From Vulcanimicrobiota bacterium (GTDB lineage: Bacteria > Vulcanimicrobiota > Xenobia > Xenobiales > JADMJV01): a DNA stretch of 64,000 nucleotides. Of this stretch, positions 41,153-51,187 are shown one piece after another. Positions within the stretch are counted from its first letter, which is position 1, and each line of letters begins with the position of its first letter. The notes below the pieces were generated by a model. The model searched no databases. It saw nothing but the letters and a program-made list of their open reading frames with translations, and was not told where the DNA came from. The stretch is taken from positions 467,994-531,993 of the forward strand of contig JAHBVR010000001.1 of the NCBI GenBank assembly GCA_019637395.1, written 5' to 3'. Both the position numbers and the translations under genes were made by a program.

Positions 41153-43402
41153 CTATTGCACCAGAATGCGCACGCCCGGGCTGCTGAGGCTGCGCCCGCC
41201 GCCGTGGGCCACCGCGACCACGTAAAAGCCGCCCCGGCGCAATGGCCACCAGGCATCAAAGGGTCGCTGGGCGCCGCGCACTTTGTCCTCGCCCACGCGC
41301 CACTCCACCCACTCACACCAGTCGGGCACGGTGGCCTTGAGGTGCAGCTTTTGGTAATCACCGCGCAAGTACCCGTCAAGGCGAAAGACCGCGCCGTTGT
41401 CGGGGAAGGCCACGGCTACTTCCGTGTCCGAATGGATGGCGCCGGCGGGGGGCTGGGGAATGCCCTGAGCCAGCGCCCAGGCGCGGTAGAGGGGCGGATA
41501 GTGACAGAAGACCCGGCCCCCTACGCGCTTGTGAAAGCCGCAGCGGCGCGCCGGCAGGCGTCGCTCCAGGAACCACTCCTGTAAAGGATGGGGGCAATCG
41601 GGACCGGGTAGTTCCCCGGACTCGGCACACACCGCCAGGTGGCGCAGCCCCTCGTGGCTCGAGAAAGGCGGAGAGCCTCCATCGCGCTGGGCCAATCCGC
41701 TGATCACGTCGTGAAAGATGGGGGCCGCCCCGGTAATGCCGGAAACCCCGTTGCGCATCGAACTGCCGTCAAAGTTCCCCACCCAACAAGCCACCACGTA
41801 GTGGGGCGTGTAACCCACCGTCCAGTTGTCCCGATAACCTTTGCTGGTGCCGGTCTTGGCGGCCACCTCGAAGGGAAAGTTGAGCGGACTGGAGAGTCCG
41901 AAGGCGGGCGCGCGCGCTTGCCCATCCTTAAGAATATCGGTCAGCAGGGCGGCCACGGCCGGGTCGAAAACCTGCTTTTCAGAGCTTTCCGGCTGTCCCT
42001 CCCAGAGTTTTTCGGAGCCGTAGCGACCCCCGCGGGCCAGCGCCCGGTAGGCGCGGGCCAGCTCCAAAACGCTGATCTCCCCGGCTCCCAGGGTCAAGCC
42101 CAGCCCATAGTGCTGGGCCGACTCGGTCAAACGGGCGAATCCCAGCTCGCGCAGGCGCACCAGCAGGCGCTCCACTCCCACCCGCTCGAGCACGCGTACC
42201 ACCGGCACATTATACGAACAAGCCAGGGCCTCACGCAGACGCACCGGACCGTGAAAGCGCTCATCGTAGTTGCGCGGAATGAAGCCTTTGTCGAGCTGCT
42301 TGGGATAGAGGTTCAAATCGGGCAGAATGGAGGCGGCCGTATAGTCTCGCTCCAGAGCCAGACCGAAGGTGAAAGGCTTTAAGGAAGAACCCCCCTGGCG
42401 CCCGGCCAGACAGGCGTTGAACTGGCCTTCCGCATAGTCCAACGAGCCGACCATGGCCAGCACCTCGCCGCTCTGCACGTCCAGCACCACCACCGCGCCG
42501 TTGCTCACGCCGCGTGAGCGCAGGCGCTTGAGGTGCACTTTGACGATGCCCTCGACGTCATGCTGGATATCCAGATCCAGAGTGGTACGCACTTCACCGC
42601 TGGAATGGGCCGGCAAACGCGTCATCAAGTAATCGCAGAAATGGCCGGCCTCCCAGGTGGAATCGAGGGGGCGCAGCTTGAGAGGCTCCGCCGCCGCCCG
42701 CTTTTCGTCCTCTTCCGTAATCATGCGCAGCCGGACCATTTGAGCCAGCAACTTCTTTTGAAAAACGACAATTTCGTCCACGTTCTGGTAGGGAGCAAAA
42801 GTCTCGGGGGCGCGCGGGAGCACCGCCAGAAAGCTGCTTTCGGCCAGGGACAACTGACTGGCCGGCTTGTCGAAATAGAGTTGGGAAGCCGCTTCAATAC
42901 CGTAAGTTTGCAGACCATAGGGAGCCAGGTTCAGATAGCATTCCAGGATCTCATCCTTAGAGCGGCTACCCTCCAGACGCAAGGCCCAGTAGGTTTCGGA
43001 TATTTTCTGCCGCCAACCACGTTCCGCCGGAGGCCTGAGCAAGCGTACCACCTGCTGAGTGATGGTGGAAGCGCCCTCCAGCACGTGGCCGGCCTTCCAG
43101 TTACTGCGCAGGGCTCGACCCACCGCCAGCGGGTCCAATCCCCAGTGCGCGTAGAAGCGGTGGTCCTCGGCGGCCAGGCTGGCCTGCACCAGCCAGGGGC
43201 TGATCTCTGCCAGTCCTTTCCAATTTTGCTCGGTAGCCTGATCCGAGGCAACTTCCCGCAGCAGGCGCCCCTCCCGGTCGAGCAGCCGCAGGTTGTAGGC
43301 GCGCCGCAACTGCTGCAAGTCGGACGGCAGCGGCGGCGCCAAGAAAAGGGCCGCGCCCAGCAGCGACAGCCCGACCAGGCCTTGCACCCAGCGGCGGCGC
43401 AC
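41153..43402 (-). CDS. pbpC: Penicillin-binding protein 1C
   Basis: 749 residues, GTG start immediately after the alpha-2-macroglobulin stop. An N-terminal anchor (LVGLSLLGAALFLAPPLP) is followed by a GT51 glycosyltransferase with catalytic Glu79 in LAAEDHRFYAHWG and GASTITQQVVRLLR, then a transpeptidase with Ser339-x-x-Lys342, Ser-Tyr-Asn at 396-398 and Lys-Thr-Gly at 516-518. A C-terminal beta domain of the PBP1C type closes the protein. It polymerises glycan in the periplasm and, in PBP1C proteins, transpeptidase activity is often weak. Pairing with alpha-2-macroglobulin is the well-known arrangement, suggesting repair of wall damage. Confidence 0.97.
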   Translation of the reverse strand: MRRRWVQGLVGLSLLGAALFLAPPLPSDLQQLRRAYNLRLLDREGRLLREVASDQATEQNWKGLAEISPWLVQASLAAEDHRFYAHWGLDPLAVGRALRSNWKAGHVLEGASTITQQVVRLLRPPAERGWRQKISETYWALRLEGSRSKDEILECYLNLAPYGLQTYGIEAASQLYFDKPASQLSLAESSFLAVLPRAPETFAPYQNVDEIVVFQKKLLAQMVRLRMITEEDEKRAAAEPLKLRPLDSTWEAGHFCDYLMTRLPAHSSGEVRTTLDLDIQHDVEGIVKVHLKRLRSRGVSNGAVVVLDVQSGEVLAMVGSLDYAEGQFNACLAGRQGGSSLKPFTFGLALERDYTAASILPDLNLYPKQLDKGFIPRNYDERFHGPVRLREALACSYNVPVVRVLERVGVERLLVRLRELGFARLTESAQHYGLGLTLGAGEISVLELARAYRALARGGRYGSEKLWEGQPESSEKQVFDPAVAALLTDILKDGQARAPAFGLSSPLNFPFEVAAKTGTSKGYRDNWTVGYTPHYVVACWVGNFDGSSMRNGVSGITGAAPIFHDVISGLAQRDGGSPPFSSHEGLRHLAVCAESGELPGPDCPHPLQEWFLERRLPARRCGFHKRVGGRVFCHYPPLYRAWALAQGIPQPPAGAIHSDTEVAVAFPDNGAVFRLDGYLRGDYQKLHLKATVPDWCEWVEWRVGEDKVRGAQRPFDAWWPLRRGGFYVVAVAHGGGRSLSSPGVRILVQ

Positions 43403-46400
43403 TTACTGGATCTCCACCACCCGCCCCGTGGTCGTGCCGAAGATTTCCGGGTGGTAAATCTCCTCGGCCTTGGTGGCCGGCATGGCGAACTTGCCGGGCT
43501 GGTTGGCGCGCACCAGATATTGGAAGGTGTGCTCGCCCGCCTGCAGTCCGTCGGCGAAAAGGGCGACTCGATCCGCATACTTTTCGAAGTGCACAAAGGT
43601 AGAGTTACCCGACTTGCTCTGCGAGGCCGCGAGAATACGCTTCATCTCGGCACTTTCCGTCTCGAACTGGGTCTGCACCACCTCGCAGCCGGCCGGCAGC
43701 GGGTCGTTGACCATCACGAAGCGGCGGTCGCGCGGAGAGACCACGGTCAGCGTCACCATATAGGTTTCGCCGGCCTTCAAGGCGGCCGGGAAAGCATCGC
43801 CTTTGACCGTCGATATTTTCTTCAGCACAGCCAACCCTTCGTCGCGAGCCGGGGGTTCTTTGGCTGCCACGTAAGACAACCGCATTTCGTAATACAGGCG
43901 CCCGGAACCGACCTTCTTGAGTCCGACGGCCAGGCGCTCGACGGCCGTGGCGATCGGCCTGGTGGTTTGCTCGACCTTGAGATCGCGGCCCAGGAAAGAG
44001 ACCTTCTGCACCTGTTCTTTGCCCACGAAGGCGGTCGCCTCGAAGTTAGGGCGGTCTTTCTCCTGGCTGCTGAAGTATTGGTAGAGAGTCTCCATCACCC
44101 GGGCGTCATCGTGGGGGTCCCCCCAGTCGCCGTTCTTGGTGCGCGCTTCCATCAACCAGGAGACCACCTTGCTGGCCTGCGGATAGCCTTTAGGGGAATC
44201 CATCAGGGCTTTGAGGGCCAGGGCCGTCAGCTTGTTGTTGGAAGAGAACGTCCAGTAAGACTGCTTTTCGTTACCATCTTCAAAGTAGACGGTATTGGCT
44301 TCCACTTTGGCGGCGTTGATCAGGTCTTGCTGGAGCAGGTCCAGGTCAGTCTGACTGGCCCCCAATTTGCGGCCGGCCAGCAACAGGTAAACGCGACCCT
44401 CGAGCGGCACATCCGCGCGCGAACGCAGCAGATTGTTGAAATAGGATAGCCCGTCAAACTCGCCCAGACTCAGCGCGTAAAGCGCGAAGCAGCGGAGCGT
44501 GCGCCCTTCGGCTGGCCGGGTCCATTTGCTGTAGTCCTGAGGATTGTTGAGATAGTCCTTGAGGAAGGCGCGGGCGATGTCGATCTGGCGGTTCTCCACC
44601 GAGAGACCGGCCTTGCGGGCCAGGTAGAAAGTCTCCAGGGCGTAGCTGGTCAGGTAGGGGTCCGGCCTTCCCCATTGCGAGTCATAGGCGGTGTAGCCTT
44701 TTTCGCCGACAGCGAAGGTCGAGGTGTCCTGCAGCCATTTTTGCAGCGGGTCCTCTTTGCGATCTTGATCCAGGGCCCGGGCCAGGTCGCGCGCCGACAA
44801 GCCGGCGCGAATCTGGCTCAGACGCGGTTCCAAACCGTAGAGCGTGGTGTTTTCCAGCTCCTTCAAGGGTCCCTCCAGGCCCACCAGGGCGCTGCTCGAG
44901 AGCAGCAGTCGCAGCATGCCGGTACCCGGACTCATGGGCGAGGGCACCACCATTTCGACGGCCGCCGATTCGGCCGTCGAACCACTGGTGCTGACGTGCT
45001 CGAGAATCACCGACTGCTGTAACTTGAGCGGCAAAGTCAGACCGTCATTGTATTCGCCGCTCTGGGCCTGGAAGTTGAACTTGGCGTCTCCCAGCTTATC
45101 CGCCTGGAAGTGGAAGAGCACCTCCTGCTCCTTGCCGGCGGCCAGCTCCAATGTCTTGCTGCCTTCGCCCTCGAGCTTCACGCCTTCGGGATGGGCGCTG
45201 ACTTTCACCGAGAGCTTATTAGAAGTGTTGTTGCGCACTACCACGCCGGCCTGGAAGTCGTCGTTGAGCCGGGCGAAATCCGGAACCGAGGGCTGCAGCA
45301 GCAGCGGTTTGGCCACCTCGAATTTGGCCTCGGCCGAGCCGAAGTGGGAATTGATGGTCTGAGCCAGGGCCATCACCTTGAAAGTAGTGAGGTTGTCGGG
45401 TAAATTGAAGTGGATCTGGGCTTTGCCCTGAGCATTGCTGGTCAGGCTGGGATTCCAGTAGGCCGTATAGCGGAAGTCGTCGCGGCCCTCGGCCGCGTCA
45501 AAACCACCGCCGCCACCGGCATTCTTACCCTTGGCCCCGTAGGAACGCAGGCCGATCACGTCCATGCGGGTTTCGCAGGTGGTCACGCCCAGAGCTCGCG
45601 CTCCGTAAAAAGAGCTGAACCAATCCGGCAGCGTATAGCCGGTGAGGGCCAGCACGCCCTGGTCGGGAACAGCCACGGTAAGTTCCGATTCGACGGGAGC
45701 TCCCGTCGAGTCGGTCACCTGAAAGTCAGCCACCACCTCCTCACCCGGCTGATACTTCTCTTTGTCGGTCTTGATTTGGACGGTCAGGCGTTTTTCTTCG
45801 GGGGCCACCGGCAGGTTGATGTAACCCAGCTTGAAGGTGGGTTTGCTCAGGTCCTTACCGCCGGGGCTGAACTCTTGCTTGGGATTGCGCCCCTGCAGCA
45901 GAATCACCGAGACGTAGACGTTGGGCAGATGGCGAGGAGTCAAAGGCACTTTGATGGTCGGAGCGGTGCCCGTCAACTCCACCACCTGGCGCTCCAGGAT
46001 GTGGTCGCGCTCCAGGGTTACCAGAGCCCGCGTTTTCTCGTAAGGAGACTTGACCAGGATGGTGGCCGTGTCGCCCGGCTTATAGCTCTTCTTGTCGGAC
46101 ACCAGTTTGATGATGTCGTCCTCGCTGCGCTCCCAGGCCACATAGTCGCTGCCTTCCGCGTAGAAGCCGCTTTCGCTGACGACGGCGTTACCGCGACTGT
46201 CCTGGGCGCTGGCGCGCACAAGGTAATAGCCGGCTTTGGGCGGAGTGAACTCTACGGCCAGCGGCTCGGTGGAACTGCGCACGCTTTTTTCCTCGATTTT
46301 TTCGTCCTTGACTTCACTGACCCAGCGATAGCCACCGGACTCATCGCCTTTCTGCACGGAATTCCACTGGCGCCGCAGCAATTCTACCTTGAGGTTGACG

Positions 46401-49045
46401 CCTTGCTGGCGGTCGCCCTCCGGGCGAACGGCCACCACCTCGACCTTGTGGGCCTGGCCGGCCGGGCCAAAAGTGGATTCATTGCGCAAACCCAATTGGA
46501 ATTCACCGCGATACAGCGGGATGACCTTACGTCCCGAAAGGGTCTGGCGATTGGGCGCGGTGGCTCCACCTTCCACCACCAGATTGGCGCTACCCCGGAA
46601 GGGAATCTTCTCCAGCGCGATTTCCTGATGCAGCAGGCCCTTGCCGTCCAGATCCCCTTTGCCCGAGGCCAACTCCTTGGACTCGTCCTGATGCTCCTCG
46701 TCCCAACTGAGACCGAAGTCAAAGCCTTCATACCCGTCGGGACGCAATTCCGAGGGCTCCAGGCGGGCCGTCCAGGTGGCCGGCCGCTCATTCATGGGAG
46801 CACCGAACAGATACCAGCCTTTGATGTCTACCTGCGCTTTGTCGCCCATCACATAGTAAGACTTGGCGCTATTCACGGTGACCTCGAACTGGGCCGGCTT
46901 GAAAGCCTCCACCTGGAAGCCCACCGTGGCCACTGGCTCCGACCACTTCAAGCTTTTCTCCAGATTCTCGGGCAGCCGGTACTCGACCCGGTAAAGCCCC
47001 GTGAGCGAGTCGCTCTTGAGGCTCAGGCTCTGGTCGAAACCGCCGAATCGGTTGATGGGCAACTGCCCTTTGGTCAGCTCGCGGTCGCGGCTGTCGAAGA
47101 CCTTGTAGAGGACTTTGTCCACTCCGGCCGGCAATTTCCAACTGCCCTCGGCCATTTCGCGCAGCGAACCTTTGAGTTCGACCACCTCACCCGGCTTATA
47201 CACCCCTCGCTCGGCGAAGGCGAAGGCCTGGAAGGTGCGGGCGGACTGATTGGTGGTGTAGTCGATGTTGAAAGCCCAGGGACCGACGCTGTTGTAGCCG
47301 GCGCTATGCACATAAGACTGCGAATCGCCGCTCTTGACGAAGATCCACAGGTCGGGCGGACTCCACTCTTCGCTCTTGGTCAGGCCCAGCTTGGCCCAGC
47401 CGGGCGCCTGGCAAAAGCCTTCGCCATCGGTCTTGCCGGACCAGAGTTTGGTGCCCTCAGCGCTGTACAATTCCACCTGGGCGCCGCCCACCGGTTTGAC
47501 GTCTTTCAAGCTGGTGGTGTAAATCAAGCAGTTTTCAGCCGAGAACTTGGCGGTAACGCCCACATCCGTAACCGCCACCAGGCTGCGCATCGACTGACTG
47601 TCGGCAGTCGCCTGGACATAATAGAAACCCCCGCCGGGCAGCGAAACATTGCGCTGTTGCTCTTCATTGCGCCGGGTTACGCCGCCCAGATTGAGGGTCT
47701 GACTGAATCCGCCCGGAGGCGTATAGGCTTCGGAACTGTACAGGGCTTTGCCCGAATTGGTAACGCTGATGACTTCGGCCGGGCTCAGTTTGCGCACCTT
47801 GGCCGTGACCTTTTCCATGTTGCGCACACCGTAGGGCAGTTTGCGCGGCCCATTCAGTTCCAGCACACCGCTGCCTTCGGGACCCTGGAGCATTTCACGG
47901 TAGTCCGAGGTGGTGATTTTGAACTCCCGCGCGCCGTTCAATTTGGCGCCATAGCGGTCGACCAGACCTTCACCGAAGCGCAGGGTATAAGTCGAGTTGG
48001 GCTTCAGAGTGCCGCCCAGATAGCACTCCGAGCTGGCATAATCATCGCCGGTTTCAAATTCGGGCAGTTCCACCGGCGGCTCGATGGTCAGGTTTTTGCG
48101 CAGCAAAGCCGGCGAAACCGGAGTGGTGAACTGAACGGAAACGCCGCCCTCGGGGTCGACGGTGCTGTTGTTGGCGGTCAGAGCAAACGGTTTGCGCGTG
48201 GTAAAGTCGTAGGAACGCTCGCTGGGGGTGCCTTCCGGCCCTCCCATGCCTTTCATTCCGCTGAGCAGGAGCACCGAGGTCAGCTCTCCGGGCTGGAGCG
48301 GTTTCTCGGGAGTGACCACCACCGCATTCTCGACCGGGCCTTCCACCAGTCCGTTGGGCCGTGGCAGCTCGTAGGCATCCTGGACATCGGCGGCCTTCGA
48401 CTCGGCCTTGCGATCGTCTTCCGTGTAGGCGCGCACCTGGACGCCCATGGTTTCGCTTCCCTGGCGCAATTTGATGGAGGAGCGGATATCTTCGGGTTTC
48501 ACCGGCTGGTTGAAATGCAGGTAGATCGGTTCGTCCACACCCTGCATTTCGGAGTTTTCCATGGGCAGCGTATGGGCCAGAGCCACCGTCGGGGTGACGA
48601 AATGGAAGGTGTAATCTTGAGCCAACTGCTGCTCAGCCCAAGACTTGAGCCCCTTCTTGACGGTGACCTTGAAACGGGTCCCGTAGGGCAACTTCACCTT
48701 GGGTTCAAAAACCAGCGTGGCCGTGCCTTTCCAGCGAAAGCGGCCGTCGATCTTGGGCGTGATTTCCACGAAGTCCACGTTGACGTCCGTGGAAACGGGC
48801 CTGAGTGGAACCATCGGCTGGTTGAAGGCCATGACAATCGACTGGCCCTGATCGAGATCGGCCATGTCTCCCTGGGGAGAGGCCAGCACCACTTCGACAG
48901 GTCGTTTTTCGCCGAGGGGAAGAACGTCCAGCAACTCCTTGGGCAATTCCTGCTCCAGGCTCCCTGGCCCGGAACGGGTACATCCCGTAATTCCCAGAGC
49001 TACCAATCCGCAACAGAGTACGGCCAACCGGCGTGGTCGATTCAC
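43403..49045 (-). CDS. Bacterial alpha-2-macroglobulin lipoprotein without thioester
   Basis: 1880 residues. The GTG at 49045 has AAGGAG 5 bases upstream. The signal ends in lipobox GITGC, so the protein is lipid-anchored in the periplasm. Macroglobulin-like beta domains follow (VNVDFVEITPKIDGRFRWKG; ARTFQAFAFAERGVYKPGEV), then the family segment DFRYTAYWNPSLTSNAQGKA near the bait region. The helical thioester domain is present, but where the family has CxEQ the sequence is YGLEPRL (Tyr1403-Gly-Leu-Glu-Pro): both Cys and Gln are missing, so it cannot form the covalent trap. Together with pbpC it would act as a non-covalent protease inhibitor or scaffold. Length and domain order are otherwise full. 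Confidence 0.95.
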   Translation of the reverse strand: MNRPRRLAVLCCGLVALGITGCTRSGPGSLEQELPKELLDVLPLGEKRPVEVVLASPQGDMADLDQGQSIVMAFNQPMVPLRPVSTDVNVDFVEITPKIDGRFRWKGTATLVFEPKVKLPYGTRFKVTVKKGLKSWAEQQLAQDYTFHFVTPTVALAHTLPMENSEMQGVDEPIYLHFNQPVKPEDIRSSIKLRQGSETMGVQVRAYTEDDRKAESKAADVQDAYELPRPNGLVEGPVENAVVVTPEKPLQPGELTSVLLLSGMKGMGGPEGTPSERSYDFTTRKPFALTANNSTVDPEGGVSVQFTTPVSPALLRKNLTIEPPVELPEFETGDDYASSECYLGGTLKPNSTYTLRFGEGLVDRYGAKLNGAREFKITTSDYREMLQGPEGSGVLELNGPRKLPYGVRNMEKVTAKVRKLSPAEVISVTNSGKALYSSEAYTPPGGFSQTLNLGGVTRRNEEQQRNVSLPGGGFYYVQATADSQSMRSLVAVTDVGVTAKFSAENCLIYTTSLKDVKPVGGAQVELYSAEGTKLWSGKTDGEGFCQAPGWAKLGLTKSEEWSPPDLWIFVKSGDSQSYVHSAGYNSVGPWAFNIDYTTNQSARTFQAFAFAERGVYKPGEVVELKGSLREMAEGSWKLPAGVDKVLYKVFDSRDRELTKGQLPINRFGGFDQSLSLKSDSLTGLYRVEYRLPENLEKSLKWSEPVATVGFQVEAFKPAQFEVTVNSAKSYYVMGDKAQVDIKGWYLFGAPMNERPATWTARLEPSELRPDGYEGFDFGLSWDEEHQDESKELASGKGDLDGKGLLHQEIALEKIPFRGSANLVVEGGATAPNRQTLSGRKVIPLYRGEFQLGLRNESTFGPAGQAHKVEVVAVRPEGDRQQGVNLKVELLRRQWNSVQKGDESGGYRWVSEVKDEKIEEKSVRSSTEPLAVEFTPPKAGYYLVRASAQDSRGNAVVSESGFYAEGSDYVAWERSEDDIIKLVSDKKSYKPGDTATILVKSPYEKTRALVTLERDHILERQVVELTGTAPTIKVPLTPRHLPNVYVSVILLQGRNPKQEFSPGGKDLSKPTFKLGYINLPVAPEEKRLTVQIKTDKEKYQPGEEVVADFQVTDSTGAPVESELTVAVPDQGVLALTGYTLPDWFSSFYGARALGVTTCETRMDVIGLRSYGAKGKNAGGGGGFDAAEGRDDFRYTAYWNPSLTSNAQGKAQIHFNLPDNLTTFKVMALAQTINSHFGSAEAKFEVAKPLLLQPSVPDFARLNDDFQAGVVVRNNTSNKLSVKVSAHPEGVKLEGEGSKTLELAAGKEQEVLFHFQADKLGDAKFNFQAQSGEYNDGLTLPLKLQQSVILEHVSTSGSTAESAAVEMVVPSPMSPGTGMLRLLLSSSALVGLEGPLKELENTTLYGLEPRLSQIRAGLSARDLARALDQDRKEDPLQKWLQDTSTFAVGEKGYTAYDSQWGRPDPYLTSYALETFYLARKAGLSVENRQIDIARAFLKDYLNNPQDYSKWTRPAEGRTLRCFALYALSLGEFDGLSYFNNLLRSRADVPLEGRVYLLLAGRKLGASQTDLDLLQQDLINAAKVEANTVYFEDGNEKQSYWTFSSNNKLTALALKALMDSPKGYPQASKVVSWLMEARTKNGDWGDPHDDARVMETLYQYFSSQEKDRPNFEATAFVGKEQVQKVSFLGRDLKVEQTTRPIATAVERLAVGLKKVGSGRLYYEMRLSYVAAKEPPARDEGLAVLKKISTVKGDAFPAALKAGETYMVTLTVVSPRDRRFVMVNDPLPAGCEVVQTQFETESAEMKRILAASQSKSGNSTFVHFEKYADRVALFADGLQAGEHTFQYLVRANQPGKFAMPATKAEEIYHPEIFGTTTGRVVEIQ

Positions 49046-49260
49046 GATTCTCCTTCTTTCTCCAGTCCAATTGGACTGTTCAACTGGGCCCATCTTAGTT
49101 GGGCTGCCTGACTCAGAATAGGATCTAAGTCACAGTCAAGTCGTCTTCGAAAAGATTTGCTTTCACCCCCTCGAAAAACCATGGCAGTGGCCGAAAACAA
49201 ACTTATGTCCAGCCAGCACTTAGTGAACCGTTTCGAGATTCTGGACCAGCTCCTGCGCGG

Positions 49261-49267
49261 CCCCCCC
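49261..49267 (+). other. Seven-base C tract separating two reading frames
   Basis: CCCCCCC lies between an upstream frame (ATG 49181 or 49205; SSQHLVNRFEILDQLLRGPP) and the HATPase-receiver frame. With one more C the two would read through. It could be an assembly error, a true frameshift or a slippage site. Confidence 0.5.
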
Positions 49268-49281
49268 TCAAGAAAATCCTC

Positions 49282-50352
49282 TTGAGCGTCTGCGCCATGG
49301 TCAACAATATTCTGGCCACGATTTTGGGAAACCTGGAGTTGGCCCGCCTCGATCCGGATCCGAGCTGGCTGGAGGAAATTCAGGCGGCGGCCGAACGAGC
49401 TCGCGATTTGATACAGCGCATGCTTTCCTACAGCCATCCCCATCCGGCCAGTCGGCTGGCCACCCCCCTGGTGCAACCCATAAGCGAGGTTTGCCGGATT
49501 CTCTCCGCTGTCATTCCTTCCAGTATCCAACTTCGACTGAACTTGAGCGAGCAGGCCCCACCCGCGCAACTCGATCCGGTCGAGCTACACCAAATCCTGG
49601 CCAATCTGATCATCAATTCGCGCGACGAACTACCGGAACAGGGACTGATCGAGGTCGGTTTGCGCTACGCCCAGTTGGAAAGCCTGGTATGCAGCTCCTG
49701 TCTGCATGCGGTCGAGGGTCCCCTGGTGGAAATCTGGGTGCGCGATAGCGGACCCGGCATCCCGGCTGAAATTCGCTCGCGCATCTTTGACCGGTTTTTC
49801 ACCACCAAGGGAGTAGGCAAAGGCAGCGGCCTGGGACTGGCCGTGCTCCACCGCCTGGTCCACGAGCGCGGCGGTCACGTGGTCCTCGGGCCCGGTCCCG
49901 GCGCACATTTCCGGGTTCTGCTGCAACCGGCTCCGAATTCACCGGCACCCTCGCCGATAGCAGCCAGCCGGGCCGAAAAATCGGCCCGCATCATGGTGAT
50001 CGACGATGAACCCATGCTGGCCCGAATGTTGGGCAAACTGCTGGACAGCCGTGGCTATCAGCCCGAGGTGTTTACCGACAGTAAGCTGGCCTGGGAGGCT
50101 TTTGCCGCCGAACCGGCCGCCTACGCCGCCGTCATCACCGACCAGACAATGCCCAATAAAACCGGCGACGTCTTCGCCCGGGACGCTCTGACCTTGCGCC
50201 CGGAATTGCCCATCCTGTTGTGCACCGGCTTCAGTGAGCGCATCGACGCGGACAGGGCCCGCGCCATCGGCATCCGCTACTTTTTCCAGAAGCCGGTCAA
50301 GCCGGCTACTCTGTTTGAGGCCCTGGCCCAGGTAGTGCCGGCTTCGAAGTAG
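49282..50352 (+). CDS. HATPase-receiver signalling protein lacking the phospho-accepting histidine
   Basis: 356 residues from TTG 49282. The helix that normally carries HisKA (HDFNN in hybrid kinases) reads [15 protein letters not shown], with Ala where His is expected. The ATP-binding domain is intact: [16 protein letters not shown] (N box) and [20 protein letters not shown] with [11 protein letters not shown] complete receiver follows (about 230-350): [10 protein letters not shown], phosphorylatable Asp in [13 protein letters not shown] and FFQKPVKP. The start may be further upstream if the C tract at 49261 is a frameshift. As read it is a pseudo-kinase/receiver protein. No partner kinase is nearby. 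Confidence 0.8.
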   Translation: MSVCAMVNNILATILGNLELARLDPDPSWLEEIQAAAERARDLIQRMLSYSHPHPASRLATPLVQPISEVCRILSAVIPSSIQLRLNLSEQAPPAQLDPVELHQILANLIINSRDELPEQGLIEVGLRYAQLESLVCSSCLHAVEGPLVEIWVRDSGPGIPAEIRSRIFDRFFTTKGVGKGSGLGLAVLHRLVHERGGHVVLGPGPGAHFRVLLQPAPNSPAPSPIAASRAEKSARIMVIDDEPMLARMLGKLLDSRGYQPEVFTDSKLAWEAFAAEPAAYAAVITDQTMPNKTGDVFARDALTLRPELPILLCTGFSERIDADRARAIGIRYFFQKPVKPATLFEALAQVVPASK

Positions 50353-50378
50353 AAGAGTGAGCGGATTGAAGGAGATCT

Positions 50379-51080
50379 ATGGTAGATAAAAGTCACGAGG
50401 GCGAACACCTCACGCTCGAAGCAGAAATGAGCGAGAGCGAGCAGATGTATCTGATCACCACCGCCATGTTGATCGAAGACGGCATGGAACAGCCCGTCCC
50501 CTTGCCGGCGCTGGCCCAGGCCCGCTCGATCATGCCCGCCTCGGTGAACCAGATGGTCCGCAAGCTGGCCGATGAAGGTTTGGTAACCTATATTCCCTAC
50601 AAGGGAATCGTCTTAACGCCAGCCGGAACCAACATTGCCACTCGCATCTTACGCTACCGCCGGCTATGGGAAGTCTTTCTGGTGAAGAAGCTCAAGCTGG
50701 CTCTGGCCCCGGCCGACCAGTTGGCCTGCCGCCTGGAGCACCTCACTACCGATGAAGTGGCCGACCGCCTCAGCGACTACCTGGGGGATCCGCAATTGTC
50801 TCCGCAAGGTAAGCCGATTCCGCGCGCCCCGCGCGAGGAAGACCCGAGTTCGGGCCTGTGCATCAACCAGACTCGGGTGGGACAGCGCAGTCGGGTGGTG
50901 CAAATCAAAGGCGAAGGCGTGGCTCGCGGCTTCCTTCAGGGCGAAGGCATTGTCCCTGGAGCGGTGACGACGGTATTGGCGCTGGGTGGCGACGGCTCGG
51001 TCCTGCTGGAAATCGAAGGCCGGCACACCCACCTGGCCGCTACCATCGCCGACGCCGTGCTGGTCGTTCTCACGGATTAA
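50379..51080 (+). CDS. DtxR/MntR-family metal-dependent regulator
   Basis: 233 residues, ATG 50379 with AAGGAG upstream. Winged helix at about 18-85 (PALAQARSIMPASVNQMVRK; TYIPYKGIVLTPAG), dimerisation/metal domain about 90-145 with Cys-x-Leu-Glu-His (LACRLEHLTTDEVADRLSDY), and a C-terminal FeoA/SH3-like domain (VQIKGEGVARGFLQGEGIVP). This is the three-domain IdeR/MntR plan: with bound Fe or Mn it represses uptake genes. The metal-site Cys suggests iron over manganese. No obvious target operon lies in the window. Confidence 0.92.
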   Translation: MVDKSHEGEHLTLEAEMSESEQMYLITTAMLIEDGMEQPVPLPALAQARSIMPASVNQMVRKLADEGLVTYIPYKGIVLTPAGTNIATRILRYRRLWEVFLVKKLKLALAPADQLACRLEHLTTDEVADRLSDYLGDPQLSPQGKPIPRAPREEDPSSGLCINQTRVGQRSRVVQIKGEGVARGFLQGEGIVPGAVTTVLALGGDGSVLLEIEGRHTHLAATIADAVLVVLTD

Positions 51081-51187
51081 GCGCCCGACCGCATCGAGCC
51101 GAGGGGGGGCAACTGCTCTCCGCCTGCGTTGACGCGCTCTATCTTCGAAACTGGACGTAGAGTTGTTTCTACAGCCGGTGAGCCAGC

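Noticed and set aside
42533..44449. 638-codon plus-strand frame
   Set aside because: Antisense to pbpC and alpha-2-macroglobulin; low-complexity, His/Gln-rich product typical of shadow frames in GC-rich DNA.
45410..49111. Long open frame of 1233 codons on the plus strand
   Set aside because: It lies wholly antisense to the alpha-2-macroglobulin gene, which has clear family motifs and codon pattern. The antisense product has no recognisable domain.
49181..49259. Separate small gene before the kinase-receiver gene
   Set aside because: It ends in a few codons after the C tract and looks like the displaced start of the same gene rather than an independent protein.
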